Both the position numbers and the translations under genes were made by a program. From Micromonospora rosaria (GTDB taxonomy: Bacteria > Actinomycetota > Actinomycetes > Mycobacteriales > Micromonosporaceae), in assembly GCF_001567585.1 (NCBI RefSeq), contig NZ_LRQV01000008.1:1-64000 (forward strand): DNA of 64,000 nucleotides. Direction: 5' to 3'. Shown here piece by piece: positions 9,453 to 18,614 of the stretch. The notes beneath the pieces were generated by a model. The model saw nothing but the letters and a program-made list of their open reading frames with translations, searched no databases and was not told the origin of the DNA. Each line of letters begins with the position of its first letter. Positions within the stretch are counted from its first letter, which is position 1.

Positions 9453-9941
9453 TCAGCCGCGGACGGACGGGTCGAGGCGGAGGCTGAGCGCCTCCCGGAC
9501 CACGTCGGGGACGTGCGGCGAGACGTCCCCGCCCCACTTCGCCACGTCCTTGACCAGGCTGGAGGAGAGGAACGAGTAGAGCGGGTTGGTCGGCATGAAG
9601 AGGGTCTCCACCCCGGCCAGGCCGATGTTCATGTGGGCCATCTGCAACTCGTAGTCGAAGTCGCTGACCGCCCGCAGGCCCTTGACCAGGACGGTCGCCT
9701 GCTGGGCCCGGCAGAAGTCCACCAGCAGCCCCCGGAACGACTCGACCCGGACGTTGTCGTACGAGGCGGTCACCTGGCGGAGCATGTCGATCCGCTCCTC
9801 GACGGTGAACAGCGAGTTCTTCGACTGGTTGATGGTGACCACGACGATCACCTCGTCGAAGAGCCGACTGGCCCGGCCGACGATGTCGAGGTGACCGTTG
9901 GTGACCGGGTCGAAAGAGCCGGGGCATACCGCACGTCTCAT
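9453..9941 (-). CDS. coaD: Pantetheine-phosphate adenylyltransferase
   Basis: Penultimate step of CoA synthesis: 4'-phosphopantetheine plus ATP to dephospho-CoA. 162 aa. It starts MRRAVCPGSFDPVTNGHLDI, containing the TxGH nucleotidyl-transferase motif, followed by VKGLRAVSDFDYE, MPTNPLYSFLSSSLVKDVA and a normal C terminus. The ATG at 9939-9941 overlaps the rsmD stop (ATGA), so the two are translationally coupled. The frame extends six codons upstream without support. Confidence 0.97.
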   Translation of the reverse strand: MRRAVCPGSFDPVTNGHLDIVGRASRLFDEVIVVVTINQSKNSLFTVEERIDMLRQVTASYDNVRVESFRGLLVDFCRAQQATVLVKGLRAVSDFDYELQMAHMNIGLAGVETLFMPTNPLYSFLSSSLVKDVAKWGGDVSPHVPDVVREALSLRLDPSVRG

Positions 9942-10501
9942 GATCGGCGACCGTACCAAAGCGTGGTCTCCCCGTAACGCCGACTACGCTCGCAGGTGAC
10001 GTCCTGCACCCAGTCGAACGGTGGGGTCCGGGTGGACCGCTCCACCACGACCAGCGCCCCGTCGGCCAGCCACCCCCCGTCGCGCAGCGCGGCCAGCATG
10101 GCGGTCACCTCCGCGCCGGGCATCGCGTACGGCGGGTCGGCGAAGACCACGTCGTACGGACCGCCGTCCGGACCGGCGGCGAGCACGGTGGCGACCCGCC
10201 CGGTGACCAGCCGGGCGGCGGGCCCGGCCCGGACGGCGGCGAGGTTCTCCCGGGTCACCCGGGCGGCCCGGGGGTCGGACTCCACCAGCAGGACGTGACC
10301 GGCGCCCCGCGACAGCGCCTCCAGCCCGACCGCGCCGGAGCCGGCGTACAGGTCGGCGAAGCGCGCCCCGCCGAGGTCGACCACGGCCTGCACCGCGCTG
10401 AACAGCGCCTCCCGCACCCGGTCGGTGGTGGGGCGGGTGCCGGCGCCCGGGGGCGCGGCGATCCGCCGCCCGCCGAGCGCTCCGGCCACGATCCGGGTCA
10501 C
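9938..10501 (-). CDS. rsmD: 16S rRNA (guanine(966)-N2)-methyltransferase RsmD
   Basis: 187 aa SAM-dependent methyltransferase modifying G966 of 16S rRNA. It begins MTRIVAGALGGRRI, with RPTTDRVREALFSAV, the SAM-binding loop FADLYAGSGAVGLEALSRGA and the catalytic DPPY motif, all diagnostic for RsmD. The rsmD-coaD order with a 4-nt overlap is conserved in actinobacteria. Confidence 0.96.
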   Translation of the reverse strand: MTRIVAGALGGRRIAAPPGAGTRPTTDRVREALFSAVQAVVDLGGARFADLYAGSGAVGLEALSRGAGHVLLVESDPRAARVTRENLAAVRAGPAARLVTGRVATVLAAGPDGGPYDVVFADPPYAMPGAEVTAMLAALRDGGWLADGALVVVERSTRTPPFDWVQDVTCERSRRYGETTLWYGRRS

Positions 10502-10833
10502 CGGCTCCTCCTGCGCGCACCCTGCGACGTTCTCACGGCCCCGACGCTACGCGATCACGGTACGCGACCGGCCCACACGGTCGGTATCGACCGGTGTGCG
10601 GACGAACTACCGTCCGTGCATCAATGATCTCAAATTCATAACATGATGATGAGTGGGGCCTGTGGGCTGTTTCGTACCGGTTGCCCTCGCTAGGGTCTGC
10701 CCGTGCCGGCGGTGCTTCCGCCGGCCTCACGGCACCGGGGAGGCACCGTCGCGGGACGCGCCCGAGATCCGGCAGCGACCGCCCACCGCCGCCCCCGCCG
10801 TACCCCTTGACGCCCTTCACCCCGGGAGTACGT
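10502..10833. other. Divergent region between rsmD and the LPVTG protein gene
   Basis: 332 nt with no gene. An imperfect hairpin at 10573-10599 (CACACGGTCG against CGACCGGTGTG, one bulge) is followed by an AT-rich island at about 10617-10652. TAGGGT at 10691-10696 is a candidate -10 box for the plus-strand surface protein; its -35 is unclear. Confidence 0.4.
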
Positions 10834-12102
10834 GTGATCCGTCCCCCGCTGTCGCTGCGGCGACCGCTCGCCGTGGCCGCCGCCGCGCTGCTCGGCTTCG
10901 CGGCCGTCACGGTGCCCTCGCCCGCGAGCGCCCGCATCCCCTCGCCGGAGCCCTCCCCCTCGGTGACCGAGTCCGCCGAGACCGTTCCGACCACGCCGCC
11001 CGCGACCCCGCCGCCCGGCCCCGAGTGCGTCGACGCCGAGAAGGCCCGCTACACCCACGAATTCGCAGGCCGAGAGGGCACCGCCAAGATCACCCTGACC
11101 AACGGCCCGCTCTGCGCCGGTCAGGAGCAGGACGTGGCCCTGGTGTCGTACCTGGCCCCGTCGGCGCGCTTCGCCACCCCGCAGTACGTCTTCGACACGT
11201 CGGTGAAGAAGTTCGCCGGGGTCGGCGAGGGTGAGCTCCAGCAGGCCACGCTGGAGTTCAAGGTCGAGGTGCCGGCCTGCTTCACCCAGGTCGACTTCGT
11301 CTTCGGCAGCGAGATCATCGACCCGCTGGACGACGACAGCCCCCGGTACGACAACCGCAAGATCGGCAGCGACAGCGGCATCGGCGCCCGGTCCGAGGGC
11401 CCGCCGGCCTGGTACAACGGCGGCGAGGACACCTGCGTCGCCGCGCCCGCCGTCGAGCCGACCTTCGACTGCGAGGGCAGCGTGACGCTGGCCCTCACCA
11501 ACCGGGGCAACATCAAGACGACCTTCACCATCACCGCCAGCGGGGAGTACCGCAAGGACGTGACCGTGCCGGCGAGCGAGGTGGTCAACCACAAGCTCGA
11601 CCCGGCGAACTCGCGGAACATCACGGTCACGGCCAAGGGCATGGAGACCTTCGAGGGGGGCCACGAGCAGCCCGAGGACTGCAAGCAGCCCGAGGTCGGC
11701 ACCCCGGAGGGCACCTACACCTCCAGCTGCGACGAGATGATCTTCGAGATCAAGAACCCCACGGACGGGGCCACCGTCACCAGCACCTTCACCCCGAACA
11801 AGGGCGAGGCCAAGACCGTCACGGTCAAGCCGGGCAAGACCGAGAAGGTCACCTTCAAGGCCAGCAAGGGCTTCACCGTCACCGTCACCGGTGACCTGGA
11901 CTCCGGCGGCCCGCTCGCCTGGACCGAGCCCAAGGACTGCGACGAGACCGACGGCGGCGCCGGTGGCGGCGAGGAGGAGCCCGGCCTGCCGGTGACCGGC
12001 GCGGCGGCGGGCGGCATCGCCGCCGGTGCGCTCGCCCTGCTCGCCCTGGGCGCGGTGCTCTTCGTGGTCGCGCGGCGGCGTCGGGTGCACTTCACCGCCT
12101 GA
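10834..12102 (+). CDS. Secreted surface protein with LPVTG sortase signal
   Basis: 422 aa. GTG at 10834 behind GGGAG. A Sec signal peptide (RRPLAVAAAALLGFAAVTV, cleavage near PASA) and a Thr/Pro-rich stretch lead into a cysteine-containing N-terminal domain, followed by two similar beta-rich segments of about 75 residues (each with an NRGN/NPTDGAT-type strand, TFTIT/TFTPN and an Asp-Cys-Lys end). The C terminus is a complete sortase sorting signal: GLPVTG, a hydrophobic segment and the basic tail RRRR. It is probably covalently attached to peptidoglycan. No sortase gene is in the window and the ligand is unknown. Confidence 0.9.
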   Translation: MIRPPLSLRRPLAVAAAALLGFAAVTVPSPASARIPSPEPSPSVTESAETVPTTPPATPPPGPECVDAEKARYTHEFAGREGTAKITLTNGPLCAGQEQDVALVSYLAPSARFATPQYVFDTSVKKFAGVGEGELQQATLEFKVEVPACFTQVDFVFGSEIIDPLDDDSPRYDNRKIGSDSGIGARSEGPPAWYNGGEDTCVAAPAVEPTFDCEGSVTLALTNRGNIKTTFTITASGEYRKDVTVPASEVVNHKLDPANSRNITVTAKGMETFEGGHEQPEDCKQPEVGTPEGTYTSSCDEMIFEIKNPTDGATVTSTFTPNKGEAKTVTVKPGKTEKVTFKASKGFTVTVTGDLDSGGPLAWTEPKDCDETDGGAGGGEEEPGLPVTGAAAGGIAAGALALLALGAVLFVVARRRRVHFTA

Positions 12103-12129
12103 CCCGCTCCGCCCCACCTGATCGACCCC

Positions 12130-12163
12130 GAGGGCGCGTCGACCACCCGGTCGGCGCGCCCTC
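12130..12163. terminator. Hairpin terminator between LPVTG gene and recG
   Basis: GAGGGCGCG pairs with CGCGCCCTC and the inner CGACC pairs with GGTCG, with a single mismatch between the two stems. It lies between convergent genes. Confidence 0.65.
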
Positions 12164-12235
12164 ACCCCGTCCCCGGGAGGTCCGCGCACCGCCTCGGACG
12201 TCAGGCCCGCGCAGCGCCCTCGGTGGACGTCGGGG

Positions 12236-14437
12236 TCAGCCCTTCTCCAGGTACTCCGCGCGTTCCTCGTCGACCAGGGTGGCGACCGAGGCGGCCAGCG
12301 CCGGGTGCCGGGCCAGCTCCGGGTCCTCCTCGACCAGGGCGATCGCCTCGGTACGGGCGTCCCGGATCAGGTCGGTGTCGCGCAGCAGCGACAGCAGCCG
12401 CAGGTGCGACCGGCGACCCGACTGGGTGGCCCCCAGCACGTCGCCCTCCCGGCGCTGCTCCAGGTCCAGTTCGGCGAGCTTGAAGCCGTCCGTGGTGGAC
12501 GCGACGGCGTCCAGGCGCTCCCGCGCCGACGAGCCCTCGGCCGCCTCGGTGACCAGCAGGCAGAGCCCGGCCGCCGAGCCCCGGCCCACCCGGCCCCGGA
12601 GCTGGTGCAGTTGGGAGACGCCGAACCGGTCCGCGTCCAGCACGATCATCACGGTGGCGTTGGGGACGTTGACGCCGACCTCGACCACCGTGGTGGCCAC
12701 CAGCACGTCCAGGTCACCGGCGGCGTAGGAGCGCATCACCGCGTCCTTCTCGTCGGCTGGCAGCCGCCCGTGCAGCACGCCGATCCGCAGCCCGTGCAGC
12801 GGCCCCTCGGCGAGCAGCGGGGCGACCTCGGTCACCGCCAGCGGGGGTCGCCGGCCGGAGTCGTCCTCCCGGGGCGGCTCCTCGTCGCTCTGTGGCCCGT
12901 CCCCGATCCGGGGACAGACCACGTACGCCTGGTGGCCGGCGGCCACCTCCTCGCGCAACCGCCGCCAGGCCCGGTCCAGGAAGGCCGGCTTGTCGGCGGC
13001 CGGCACCACGTGCGAGGCGATCGGCGAGCGGCCCTGCGGGAGCTGGGAGAGGGTGGACGTCTCCAGGTCGCCGTAGACGGTCATGGCGACCGTCCGGGGG
13101 ATCGGCGTGGCGGTCATCACCAGCACGTGCGGCGGCTGGTCGGCCTTGGCCCGCAGGGCGTCGCGCTGCTCCACCCCGAACCGGTGCTGCTCGTCGACCA
13201 CCACCAGACCCAGGTCGGCGAAGTCGACCCCCTCGTAGAGCAGGGCGTGGGTGCCGAGCACGATGCCGGCCCGGCCGCCGGCCACCTCGGCGAGCGCCCG
13301 GCGGCGGGCCGCCGCGCCCAGCGAGCCGGTGACCAGCTCGACCCGGGTGGCGACGTCGTCGGCGCCCAGCTCGCCGGCCTGCGCGAGCGGACCGAGCAGG
13401 TCCAGGATGCCCCGGTGGTGCTGGGCGGCGAGCACCTCGGTCGGGGCCAGCAGGGCGGCCTGCCCACCGGCGTCGACGACCTGGAGCATCGCCCGCAGCG
13501 CCACCACCGTCTTGCCCGAGCCCACCTCGCCCTGGAGCAGCCGGTGCATCGGGTGGGCGGTACCCAGGTCGGCGGCGATCTCCGCGCCGACCGTGCGCTG
13601 GCCCGGGGTCAGCTCGTAGGGCAGCCGGGCGTCGAACCGGTCGAGCAGCCCGCCGGGGCGCGGCGGCCGGGCCTTCGCCGGCCGCGCGGCGGCCCGGATC
13701 TTGCGTTGGACCAGGGTGAGCTGCACGGCGAACGCCTCGTCCCACTTGAGCCGGCGGCGGGCCCGGTACAGCTCCTCCTTGCTGGACGGGCGGTGGATCT
13801 CGCGCAGCGCGGGGCCGATCCCGACCAGGTTGCGGCCGGCCCGCACGCTCGACGGCAACGGGTCGTCCGGCGGGGTGAAGGTGTCCAGCACCACCCGGAC
13901 GCACCGGGCGATCACCCAGGTCGGCACCGCCGCCGCGGCCGGGTAGACCGGGATCAGCGCCCCGGCGAACTCCTCGACCTCCTCGGTGGCCGCCGCCTCG
14001 CCGTCGGTGGAGTCGCCGAGCAGGACGTACTCCGGGCCGTTGAGCTGGCGTTTCCCCCGGAACTCGGTGACCTTGCCGGCGAACATCCCCCACCGGCCGG
14101 GCCGCAGCTCCCGTTCCCGCCACGCCTGGTTGCCGAAGAAGGTCAGGGTCAGCGTGCCGCCGGAGGAGTCCCCCACGGTGACCTCCAGCAGGTTGCCCCG
14201 GCGCTGGCGCATCGGGCGGACCGCGGTGCGCTGCACCTGGGCCAGCACGGTGACCTGCTCGCCGACGTCCAGCGCCCGGATGTCGGTGTGCTCGCCGCGC
14301 TCGTCGTACCGGCGCGGGAAGTGGTAGACCAGGTCACCGGCGGTCAGCAGGTCGAGGTGGTCGGCGAGCGCCTTGGCGGTCTTCGCCCCGACCAGCTTCG
14401 ACAGCGGTGTGTCCACCGTGGACGACTCGGACGTCAT
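12236..14437 (-). CDS. recG: ATP-dependent DNA helicase RecG
   Basis: 733 aa branched-DNA helicase that remodels stalled replication forks and Holliday junctions. It has an N-terminal wedge/OB domain (LTAGDLVYHFPRRYDE, VTVLAQVQ), Walker A GEVGSGKT, the DEQHRFGV box, the helicase C domain (QLHQLRGRVGRG) and a TRG-like C-terminal region. The Asp/Glu-rich insertion around residue 525 (SDEEPPREDDSGRR) is lineage-specific. The ATG overlaps the DAK2 gene stop by 4 nt. Confidence 0.97.
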   Translation of the reverse strand: MTSESSTVDTPLSKLVGAKTAKALADHLDLLTAGDLVYHFPRRYDERGEHTDIRALDVGEQVTVLAQVQRTAVRPMRQRRGNLLEVTVGDSSGGTLTLTFFGNQAWRERELRPGRWGMFAGKVTEFRGKRQLNGPEYVLLGDSTDGEAAATEEVEEFAGALIPVYPAAAAVPTWVIARCVRVVLDTFTPPDDPLPSSVRAGRNLVGIGPALREIHRPSSKEELYRARRRLKWDEAFAVQLTLVQRKIRAAARPAKARPPRPGGLLDRFDARLPYELTPGQRTVGAEIAADLGTAHPMHRLLQGEVGSGKTVVALRAMLQVVDAGGQAALLAPTEVLAAQHHRGILDLLGPLAQAGELGADDVATRVELVTGSLGAAARRRALAEVAGGRAGIVLGTHALLYEGVDFADLGLVVVDEQHRFGVEQRDALRAKADQPPHVLVMTATPIPRTVAMTVYGDLETSTLSQLPQGRSPIASHVVPAADKPAFLDRAWRRLREEVAAGHQAYVVCPRIGDGPQSDEEPPREDDSGRRPPLAVTEVAPLLAEGPLHGLRIGVLHGRLPADEKDAVMRSYAAGDLDVLVATTVVEVGVNVPNATVMIVLDADRFGVSQLHQLRGRVGRGSAAGLCLLVTEAAEGSSARERLDAVASTTDGFKLAELDLEQRREGDVLGATQSGRRSHLRLLSLLRDTDLIRDARTEAIALVEEDPELARHPALAASVATLVDEERAEYLEKG

Positions 14438-16038
14438 TCGACCCCCACCAGGAGCGGATAGTGCGGTTGCCCGCCCGGGTACGCCTGCACCTCGACGAAC
14501 GGCCAGCGCCGCCCGACGTGCTCGCGTACCGCCTCGGCGAGCCCGGCCGGGGCGTCCGCCCCGGAGAGCAGGGTGACCAGCTCACCGCCGCCGCCGAGCA
14601 TCCGGTCGACGACGCCGGTGCAGGTGTCGACCAGGTCCGCGCCGATCAGGTGCACCTCCCCCTCGACCAGGGCCAGCACGTCGCCGGGGCGGCACGGGCC
14701 GGCCACGGTCAGCGCCTCCCGGCCGGCGTAGCAGACCTCGGCGTACCGGCAGGCGCCGGCCGCCTCGGCCATCGCGATCACGTCGTCCTCGAAGCGGCGG
14801 CCCGGGTCCCGGACCGCGAGGGCGGCCAGCGCCTGCACCGGGGAGCGGGTCGGCACCACGGCGACCCGGACCCCCACGCCGTCCGCCTCCCGCGCGGCCA
14901 GGCCCGCCACCGCCTGGGTGGCCGGGTCGTTGGGCAGCAGCACCACCCCGGCCGCGCCGGTGGCCCGGATCGCGGCCAGCAGGTCACCGGTGGACGGGTT
15001 GCCCGGCACCACCGCCGCCCCCTCCCGGGCGAACAGCTCGGTGATGCCCGCGCCGTCGGAGACCACCACCGCCGCCCGGCCGGCCTGCTCCGGCGGTGGC
15101 GCGCCGGGCGGCGGCTGGTCGGCGAAGCGGCTGACGGTGATCCGGTACGGCCGGCCGGCGACCACGCCCGCCTCGACGGCCGCCCCGATGTCGTTGACGT
15201 GCACGTGCACGTGCCAGGTCCGGTCGCCGCCGACCACGACCAGGGAGTCGCCCAGCGCGGCCAGGTCGGCGCGCATCCGCCGTACCGCCGCCGGCTCGGC
15301 GTCGAGCAGGAACTGCACCTCGTAGGCGTACTCCGGGGAGCCGGTCTCCCGCACGGCCACCGGCGGCGGGCCGACCGGGCGCGGCGCGGTGGCCGGCCGC
15401 TCCGGGCGCTCGCCGGTGACGACCTCGACCAGGGCGTCGAGCAGCAGGCAGAACCCCCGCCCGCCGGCGTCGACCACCCCGGCGCTGGCCAGCTCCGGCA
15501 ACTGCCCCGGGGTACGACCCACCGCGTGCGCCGCCGCGTCGGCCGCCGACCGCGCCACGGTGGGCAGGTCGTCGCTCGCCGCCGCCTCGGCCGCGCCGGC
15601 CGCCGCGGCGACCACGCTGAGCAGGGTGCCCTCGACCGGCTGGGCCACCGCGGCGTACGCGGCGGTGGTCGCCGCCCGCAACGCCGTGGCCAGCGCCCGG
15701 CCGCGCACGGCCGGCACCTCGGCGACCGCGTCGGCGAGACCGCGCAGGATCTGCGCGAGAATCACCCCGGAGTTGCCCCGAGCGCCGAGCAGCGCCCCCT
15801 GGGCCATCAGCCGCAGCGCGTGCCCGTGGCCGGTCGCCCCGTCGTCGGGCAGGGTGCCCAGGTCCATCGCCAGCGCCTGCTGGGCCGAGGTGAGGGTGAG
15901 CACCAGGTTGGTGCCGGTGTCGCCGTCCGGGACGGGGTAGACGTTCAGCTCGTCGATCTCGCCCTGGTGCTGCCGGAGCACGGCCAGCCCGCCCGCGCAC
16001 CAGCGGCGCACCGCGGCGGCGTCGAGGGTCTCCAGCAC
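14434..16038 (-). CDS. DAK2 (DhaL)-domain, FakA-like protein
   Basis: 534 aa from GTG at 16036-16038 (VLETLDAAAVRRWC). The N-terminal DhaL/DAK2 domain carries the nucleotide/Mg-binding ELNVYPVPDGDTGTN and GARGNSGVI motifs; the middle and C-terminal parts correspond to the FakA/YloV architecture (HVHVHVNDIGAAVEAG, EVCYAGREAL). FakA phosphorylates fatty acids bound to a FakB (DegV) partner. The actinobacterial homologue sits upstream of recG, as here, and its substrate is unproven. The weak ribosome site makes the exact start uncertain; the frame is open for another 50 codons. Confidence 0.85.
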   Translation of the reverse strand: MLETLDAAAVRRWCAGGLAVLRQHQGEIDELNVYPVPDGDTGTNLVLTLTSAQQALAMDLGTLPDDGATGHGHALRLMAQGALLGARGNSGVILAQILRGLADAVAEVPAVRGRALATALRAATTAAYAAVAQPVEGTLLSVVAAAAGAAEAAASDDLPTVARSAADAAAHAVGRTPGQLPELASAGVVDAGGRGFCLLLDALVEVVTGERPERPATAPRPVGPPPVAVRETGSPEYAYEVQFLLDAEPAAVRRMRADLAALGDSLVVVGGDRTWHVHVHVNDIGAAVEAGVVAGRPYRITVSRFADQPPPGAPPPEQAGRAAVVVSDGAGITELFAREGAAVVPGNPSTGDLLAAIRATGAAGVVLLPNDPATQAVAGLAAREADGVGVRVAVVPTRSPVQALAALAVRDPGRRFEDDVIAMAEAAGACRYAEVCYAGREALTVAGPCRPGDVLALVEGEVHLIGADLVDTCTGVVDRMLGGGGELVTLLSGADAPAGLAEAVREHVGRRWPFVEVQAYPGGQPHYPLLVGVE

Positions 16039-16234
16039 GGCCAGAAGCCTACTGGCGGAGACCGACAGCCGCCGGGCTCGGCCGGTTCCCGGTGGCGTCG
16101 CCGTCCGGCCGCCGCCCAGGTCGGCCCGGCAGGGGCGGTTGGCCGACCCGGCGGACCATCGGGTAGCCTGGCCGGGTTGTCCGGGCAGCACCCTGCCGGC
16201 GACCTCATGAACGTTTCAATCTCAGGAGTATCCC

Positions 16235-16426
16235 GTGGCTAGCGTGTGCGACGTCTGTGGCAAGGGGCCGGGCTTCGGCCACAACGTGTCCCACTCGCAC
16301 CGGCGGACCAACCGCCGCTGGAACCCGAACATCCAGTCGGTGCGCACCCCCGCCGGTGGCGGCACGACCAAGAAGCTGAAGGTCTGCACCTCGTGCATCA
16401 AGGCCGGCAAGGTCACCCGCGCCTGA
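16235..16426 (+). CDS. rpmB: 50S ribosomal protein L28
   Basis: 63 aa. GTG at 16235 with GGAG five to eight nt upstream. It starts [20 protein letters not shown] and carries two CxxC pairs (CDVC, CTSC), the zinc-binding form of L28. It diverges from the DAK2/recG operon, as in many actinobacteria, and is followed by a strong hairpin. Confidence 0.97.
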   Translation: MASVCDVCGKGPGFGHNVSHSHRRTNRRWNPNIQSVRTPAGGGTTKKLKVCTSCIKAGKVTRA

Positions 16427-16458
16427 CGCGGTAGCCCGCCGCTCCGATCACCGCCACT

Positions 16459-16486
16459 GCCGGCGGACCGTTCCCGGTCCGCCGGC
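16459..16486 (+). terminator. Terminator after rpmB
   Basis: Perfect 11-bp stem (16459-16469, GCCGGCGGACC, with 16476-16486) and a 6-nt loop, 33 nt after the rpmB stop. Confidence 0.7.
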
Positions 16487-16546
16487 TCTGTCGTGCCCGC
16501 CGCCGGCCGGACCGGCCTCCGCGCCGCTCCCGGGCCGGCCGCTGCC

Positions 16547-16700
16547 CGTGCACCGACCAGCTTGTGTGCCGACCAGCCTGTTCACCGACCGACCTGTTTG
16601 CCGACCGGCCCGTTCAGCGACCGGTCTGTTCGCCCACCAGCCCGTTCACCGACCGGACCGTTCGCCGGCCGGACCGTTCGCCGGCCGGACCGGCCGGCGT
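16547..16700. repeat. Degenerate 16-bp tandem repeat array
   Basis: About nine consecutive units resembling CGACCGGCCTGTTCGC with drifted copies (CGACCAGCCTGTTCAC, CGACCGACCTGTTTGC, CGGCCGGACCGTTCGC). The period of 16 is not a multiple of three and the array lies outside any supported gene, in the 373-nt gap between rpmB and the GNAT gene. Confidence 0.8.
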
Positions 16701-16799
16701 GCCGAACGACCCCGCCCCCCGGTCGACCGGCGCGCAGCCGGTCGCCGGCACCCGCAGGACCAGGCCCGGCCGGGTCGGCGAACGGGCCGGTGCGCCCGG

Positions 16800-17267
16800 T
16801 CAGAGCGGGCGGCCGAAGGAGAGGCAGCCGGGTGAGTCCCGGTAGAAGCCGAAGTTCGGGATCCGCTCGTACCCGAGCGCGAAGTACATCGCGATCGCCT
16901 CGGGCTGCCGGTCCCCGCACTCCAGGATGATCTGCTTGCGCCCGTGCTCCCGGGCGGAACTCTCCACCGCCGCCAGCACGGCCCGGGCCACCCCCCGGCC
17001 CCGGACGGCCGGGGCGGTGTACATCCGCTTCAACTCGGCGATCTCCCCGGAGTCGCCGTGGCTGCGCCAGCCGGCACAGCCGACCGGCGTGCCGTCCAGC
17101 CGCGCCACCAGGAACATCCCCGCCGGGGGCTCGAACTCGGTGGCGTCGATCGGGGTGTCGTCGCCGCTGCCGCCGTACCGGGCCCCCAGGTCGGCCATGG
17201 CGTCCCGGATCAACAGCCGGGCCACCGGCGAGTCGAAGGGCACCGGGCGAATCTCCAGCTCACTCAC
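16800..17267 (-). CDS. GNAT family N-acetyltransferase
   Basis: 155 aa, single GNAT fold. The acetyl-CoA loop is MYTAPAVRGRGVARAVLAAVE (Q/RxxGxG/A form), preceded by the beta-strand segment PVGCAGWRS, with a C-terminal FALGYERIPNFGFY typical of small-molecule or protein acetyltransferases. The substrate is unknown. GTG start at 17265-17267; no purine-rich ribosome site, but TACCCT six nt before the start could be a -10 for a leaderless message. It follows thiL by 18 nt. Confidence 0.88.
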   Translation of the reverse strand: MSELEIRPVPFDSPVARLLIRDAMADLGARYGGSGDDTPIDATEFEPPAGMFLVARLDGTPVGCAGWRSHGDSGEIAELKRMYTAPAVRGRGVARAVLAAVESSAREHGRKQIILECGDRQPEAIAMYFALGYERIPNFGFYRDSPGCLSFGRPL

Positions 17268-17285
17268 GGGTGAAGGGTACGACCG

Positions 17286-18257
17286 TCACCGGAAGTGATC
17301 CCAGCCGGCCGGCCCGTCGTACCGCTCCCCGTCCACGGTGACCCCGCCCCCGGCCGCCCCGCCACCCTCGGTCACCACGCCGCCCTCGGTCACCACGCCG
17401 ATCGGCCGCCACGGGGCGGGCAACGCCACGGCGGGCGGGAAGGTGGCCGCCAGGGCGTGGTCGTCACCGCCGGCCAGCAACCAGGTGTACGGGTCGACGC
17501 CGAGCGCCTGGGCGGCGTCCCGCATCTGCCGGGGTACCTCGAAGGCGTCCCGGTGCACGTCGATGCCGACCCCGCTGGCCCGCGCCACGTGCCCCAGGTC
17601 GGCCAGGAGCCCGTCCGACACGTCGATCATCGCGGTGGCGCCGAGCCGGGCGGCGTGCGGCCCGGCGGGGTACGGCACCTCGGGCCGCCGGTACGCCTCC
17701 ACGAGCAGCTTCGGGGTACGGAAGCCCCGGGAGAGCACCGTGCACCCGGCCGCCGCGTACCCGACCCGTCCGGCCAGCGCGAGCACGTCGCCGGGACGGG
17801 CGCCGGAGCGCAGCACCGGGGCCCGGCCACCGAGGTCGCCCAGCGCGGTGACGGCGACGGTCAGCGTCGGGCTGGCCGACATGTCCCCGCCCACCACGCT
17901 CGCGCCGACCTTGGCGGCCTCGGCCGCGAGCCCGTCGGCCAACTGCTCGGCCCAGCCCGGTTCCAGCCCGGGCGGCAGGCAGAGGGCGACCAGCAACGCG
18001 GTCGGGGTGGCCCCCATCGCCGCGATGTCGGCCAGGTTGGCCGCCGCCGCCCGGTGTCCGAGGTCCACCGCGCCGCCCCAGTCCCGCCGGAAGTGCCTCC
18101 CCTCGACCAACACGTCCGTCGAGGCGACCACCCGGCTGTCCGGGGCGGCCACCACCGCGGCGTCGTCCCCGGGGCCGACCAGGCACGCCGGCCCGGCCCC
18201 CAGCCGGGCGGTCACCCGGTCGATCAACCCGAACTCACCGACACCCGCGACGCTCAC
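17286..18257 (-). CDS. thiL: Thiamine-monophosphate kinase
   Basis: 323 aa. Phosphorylates thiamine monophosphate to thiamine diphosphate, the cofactor that IlvB (also in the window) requires. Family motifs: GEFGLIDRV at the start, LVGPGDDAAVV, TDVLVEGRHF, GATPTALLVALCLP, the dimer-interface GGDMSASP and C-terminal LAGGDDHAL. GTG at 18255-18257 was chosen because the conserved N terminus begins there; the open frame runs much further upstream only because of GC bias. Divergent from the RAM-domain gene. Confidence 0.95.
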   Translation of the reverse strand: MSVAGVGEFGLIDRVTARLGAGPACLVGPGDDAAVVAAPDSRVVASTDVLVEGRHFRRDWGGAVDLGHRAAAANLADIAAMGATPTALLVALCLPPGLEPGWAEQLADGLAAEAAKVGASVVGGDMSASPTLTVAVTALGDLGGRAPVLRSGARPGDVLALAGRVGYAAAGCTVLSRGFRTPKLLVEAYRRPEVPYPAGPHAARLGATAMIDVSDGLLADLGHVARASGVGIDVHRDAFEVPRQMRDAAQALGVDPYTWLLAGGDDHALAATFPPAVALPAPWRPIGVVTEGGVVTEGGGAAGGGVTVDGERYDGPAGWDHFR

Positions 18258-18380
18258 GCCGTCCCGCTCCGCTCGCTCACCGCTTCTCCTCGACCACCGA
18301 TAGGGATCACACCTGGTCCGTAGGGTATTTTCACCCTTCGGGCCGCCCAGGCGGCGACGGCGACAGACGGAGGTCGAGTC

Positions 18381-18614
18381 GTGGTTCAGGCGTACATCCT
18401 CATCCAGACAGAGGTGGGCCGGGCACGGGACGTGGCCGGTCTCATCTCCGGTCTCGCCGGCGTGGTGCGCGTCGACGCCGTCACCGGGCCGTACGACGTG
18501 GTCGTCCTCACCGAGGCCAACACCGTCGACGAACTCGGCAAACTCATCGTCAGCAAGGTGCAGATGGTGCCCGGCATCACCCGCACCCTCACGTGTTCGG
18601 TGGTGCGCCTGTAA
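18381..18614 (+). CDS. Stand-alone Lrp/AsnC ligand-binding (RAM) domain protein
   Basis: 77 aa consisting only of the AsnC-type effector domain (VQAYILIQTEVGRARDVAGLI through GITRTLTCSVVRL), without the helix-turn-helix. Such free RAM proteins bind amino acids and form ring oligomers; here it may modulate a full-length Lrp-type regulator (inference). GTG at 18381 with GGAGG ten nt upstream. Its stop is immediately followed by the GTG of the DUF3515 gene. Confidence 0.92.
   Translation: MVQAYILIQTEVGRARDVAGLISGLAGVVRVDAVTGPYDVVVLTEANTVDELGKLIVSKVQMVPGITRTLTCSVVRL

Noticed and set aside
14434-16191. Longer N terminus for the DAK2 gene (585 aa)
   Set aside because: The extra 51 residues are Pro/Arg/Gly-rich, lack a ribosome site and would overlap the rpmB promoter region; the conserved family start is at about 16038.
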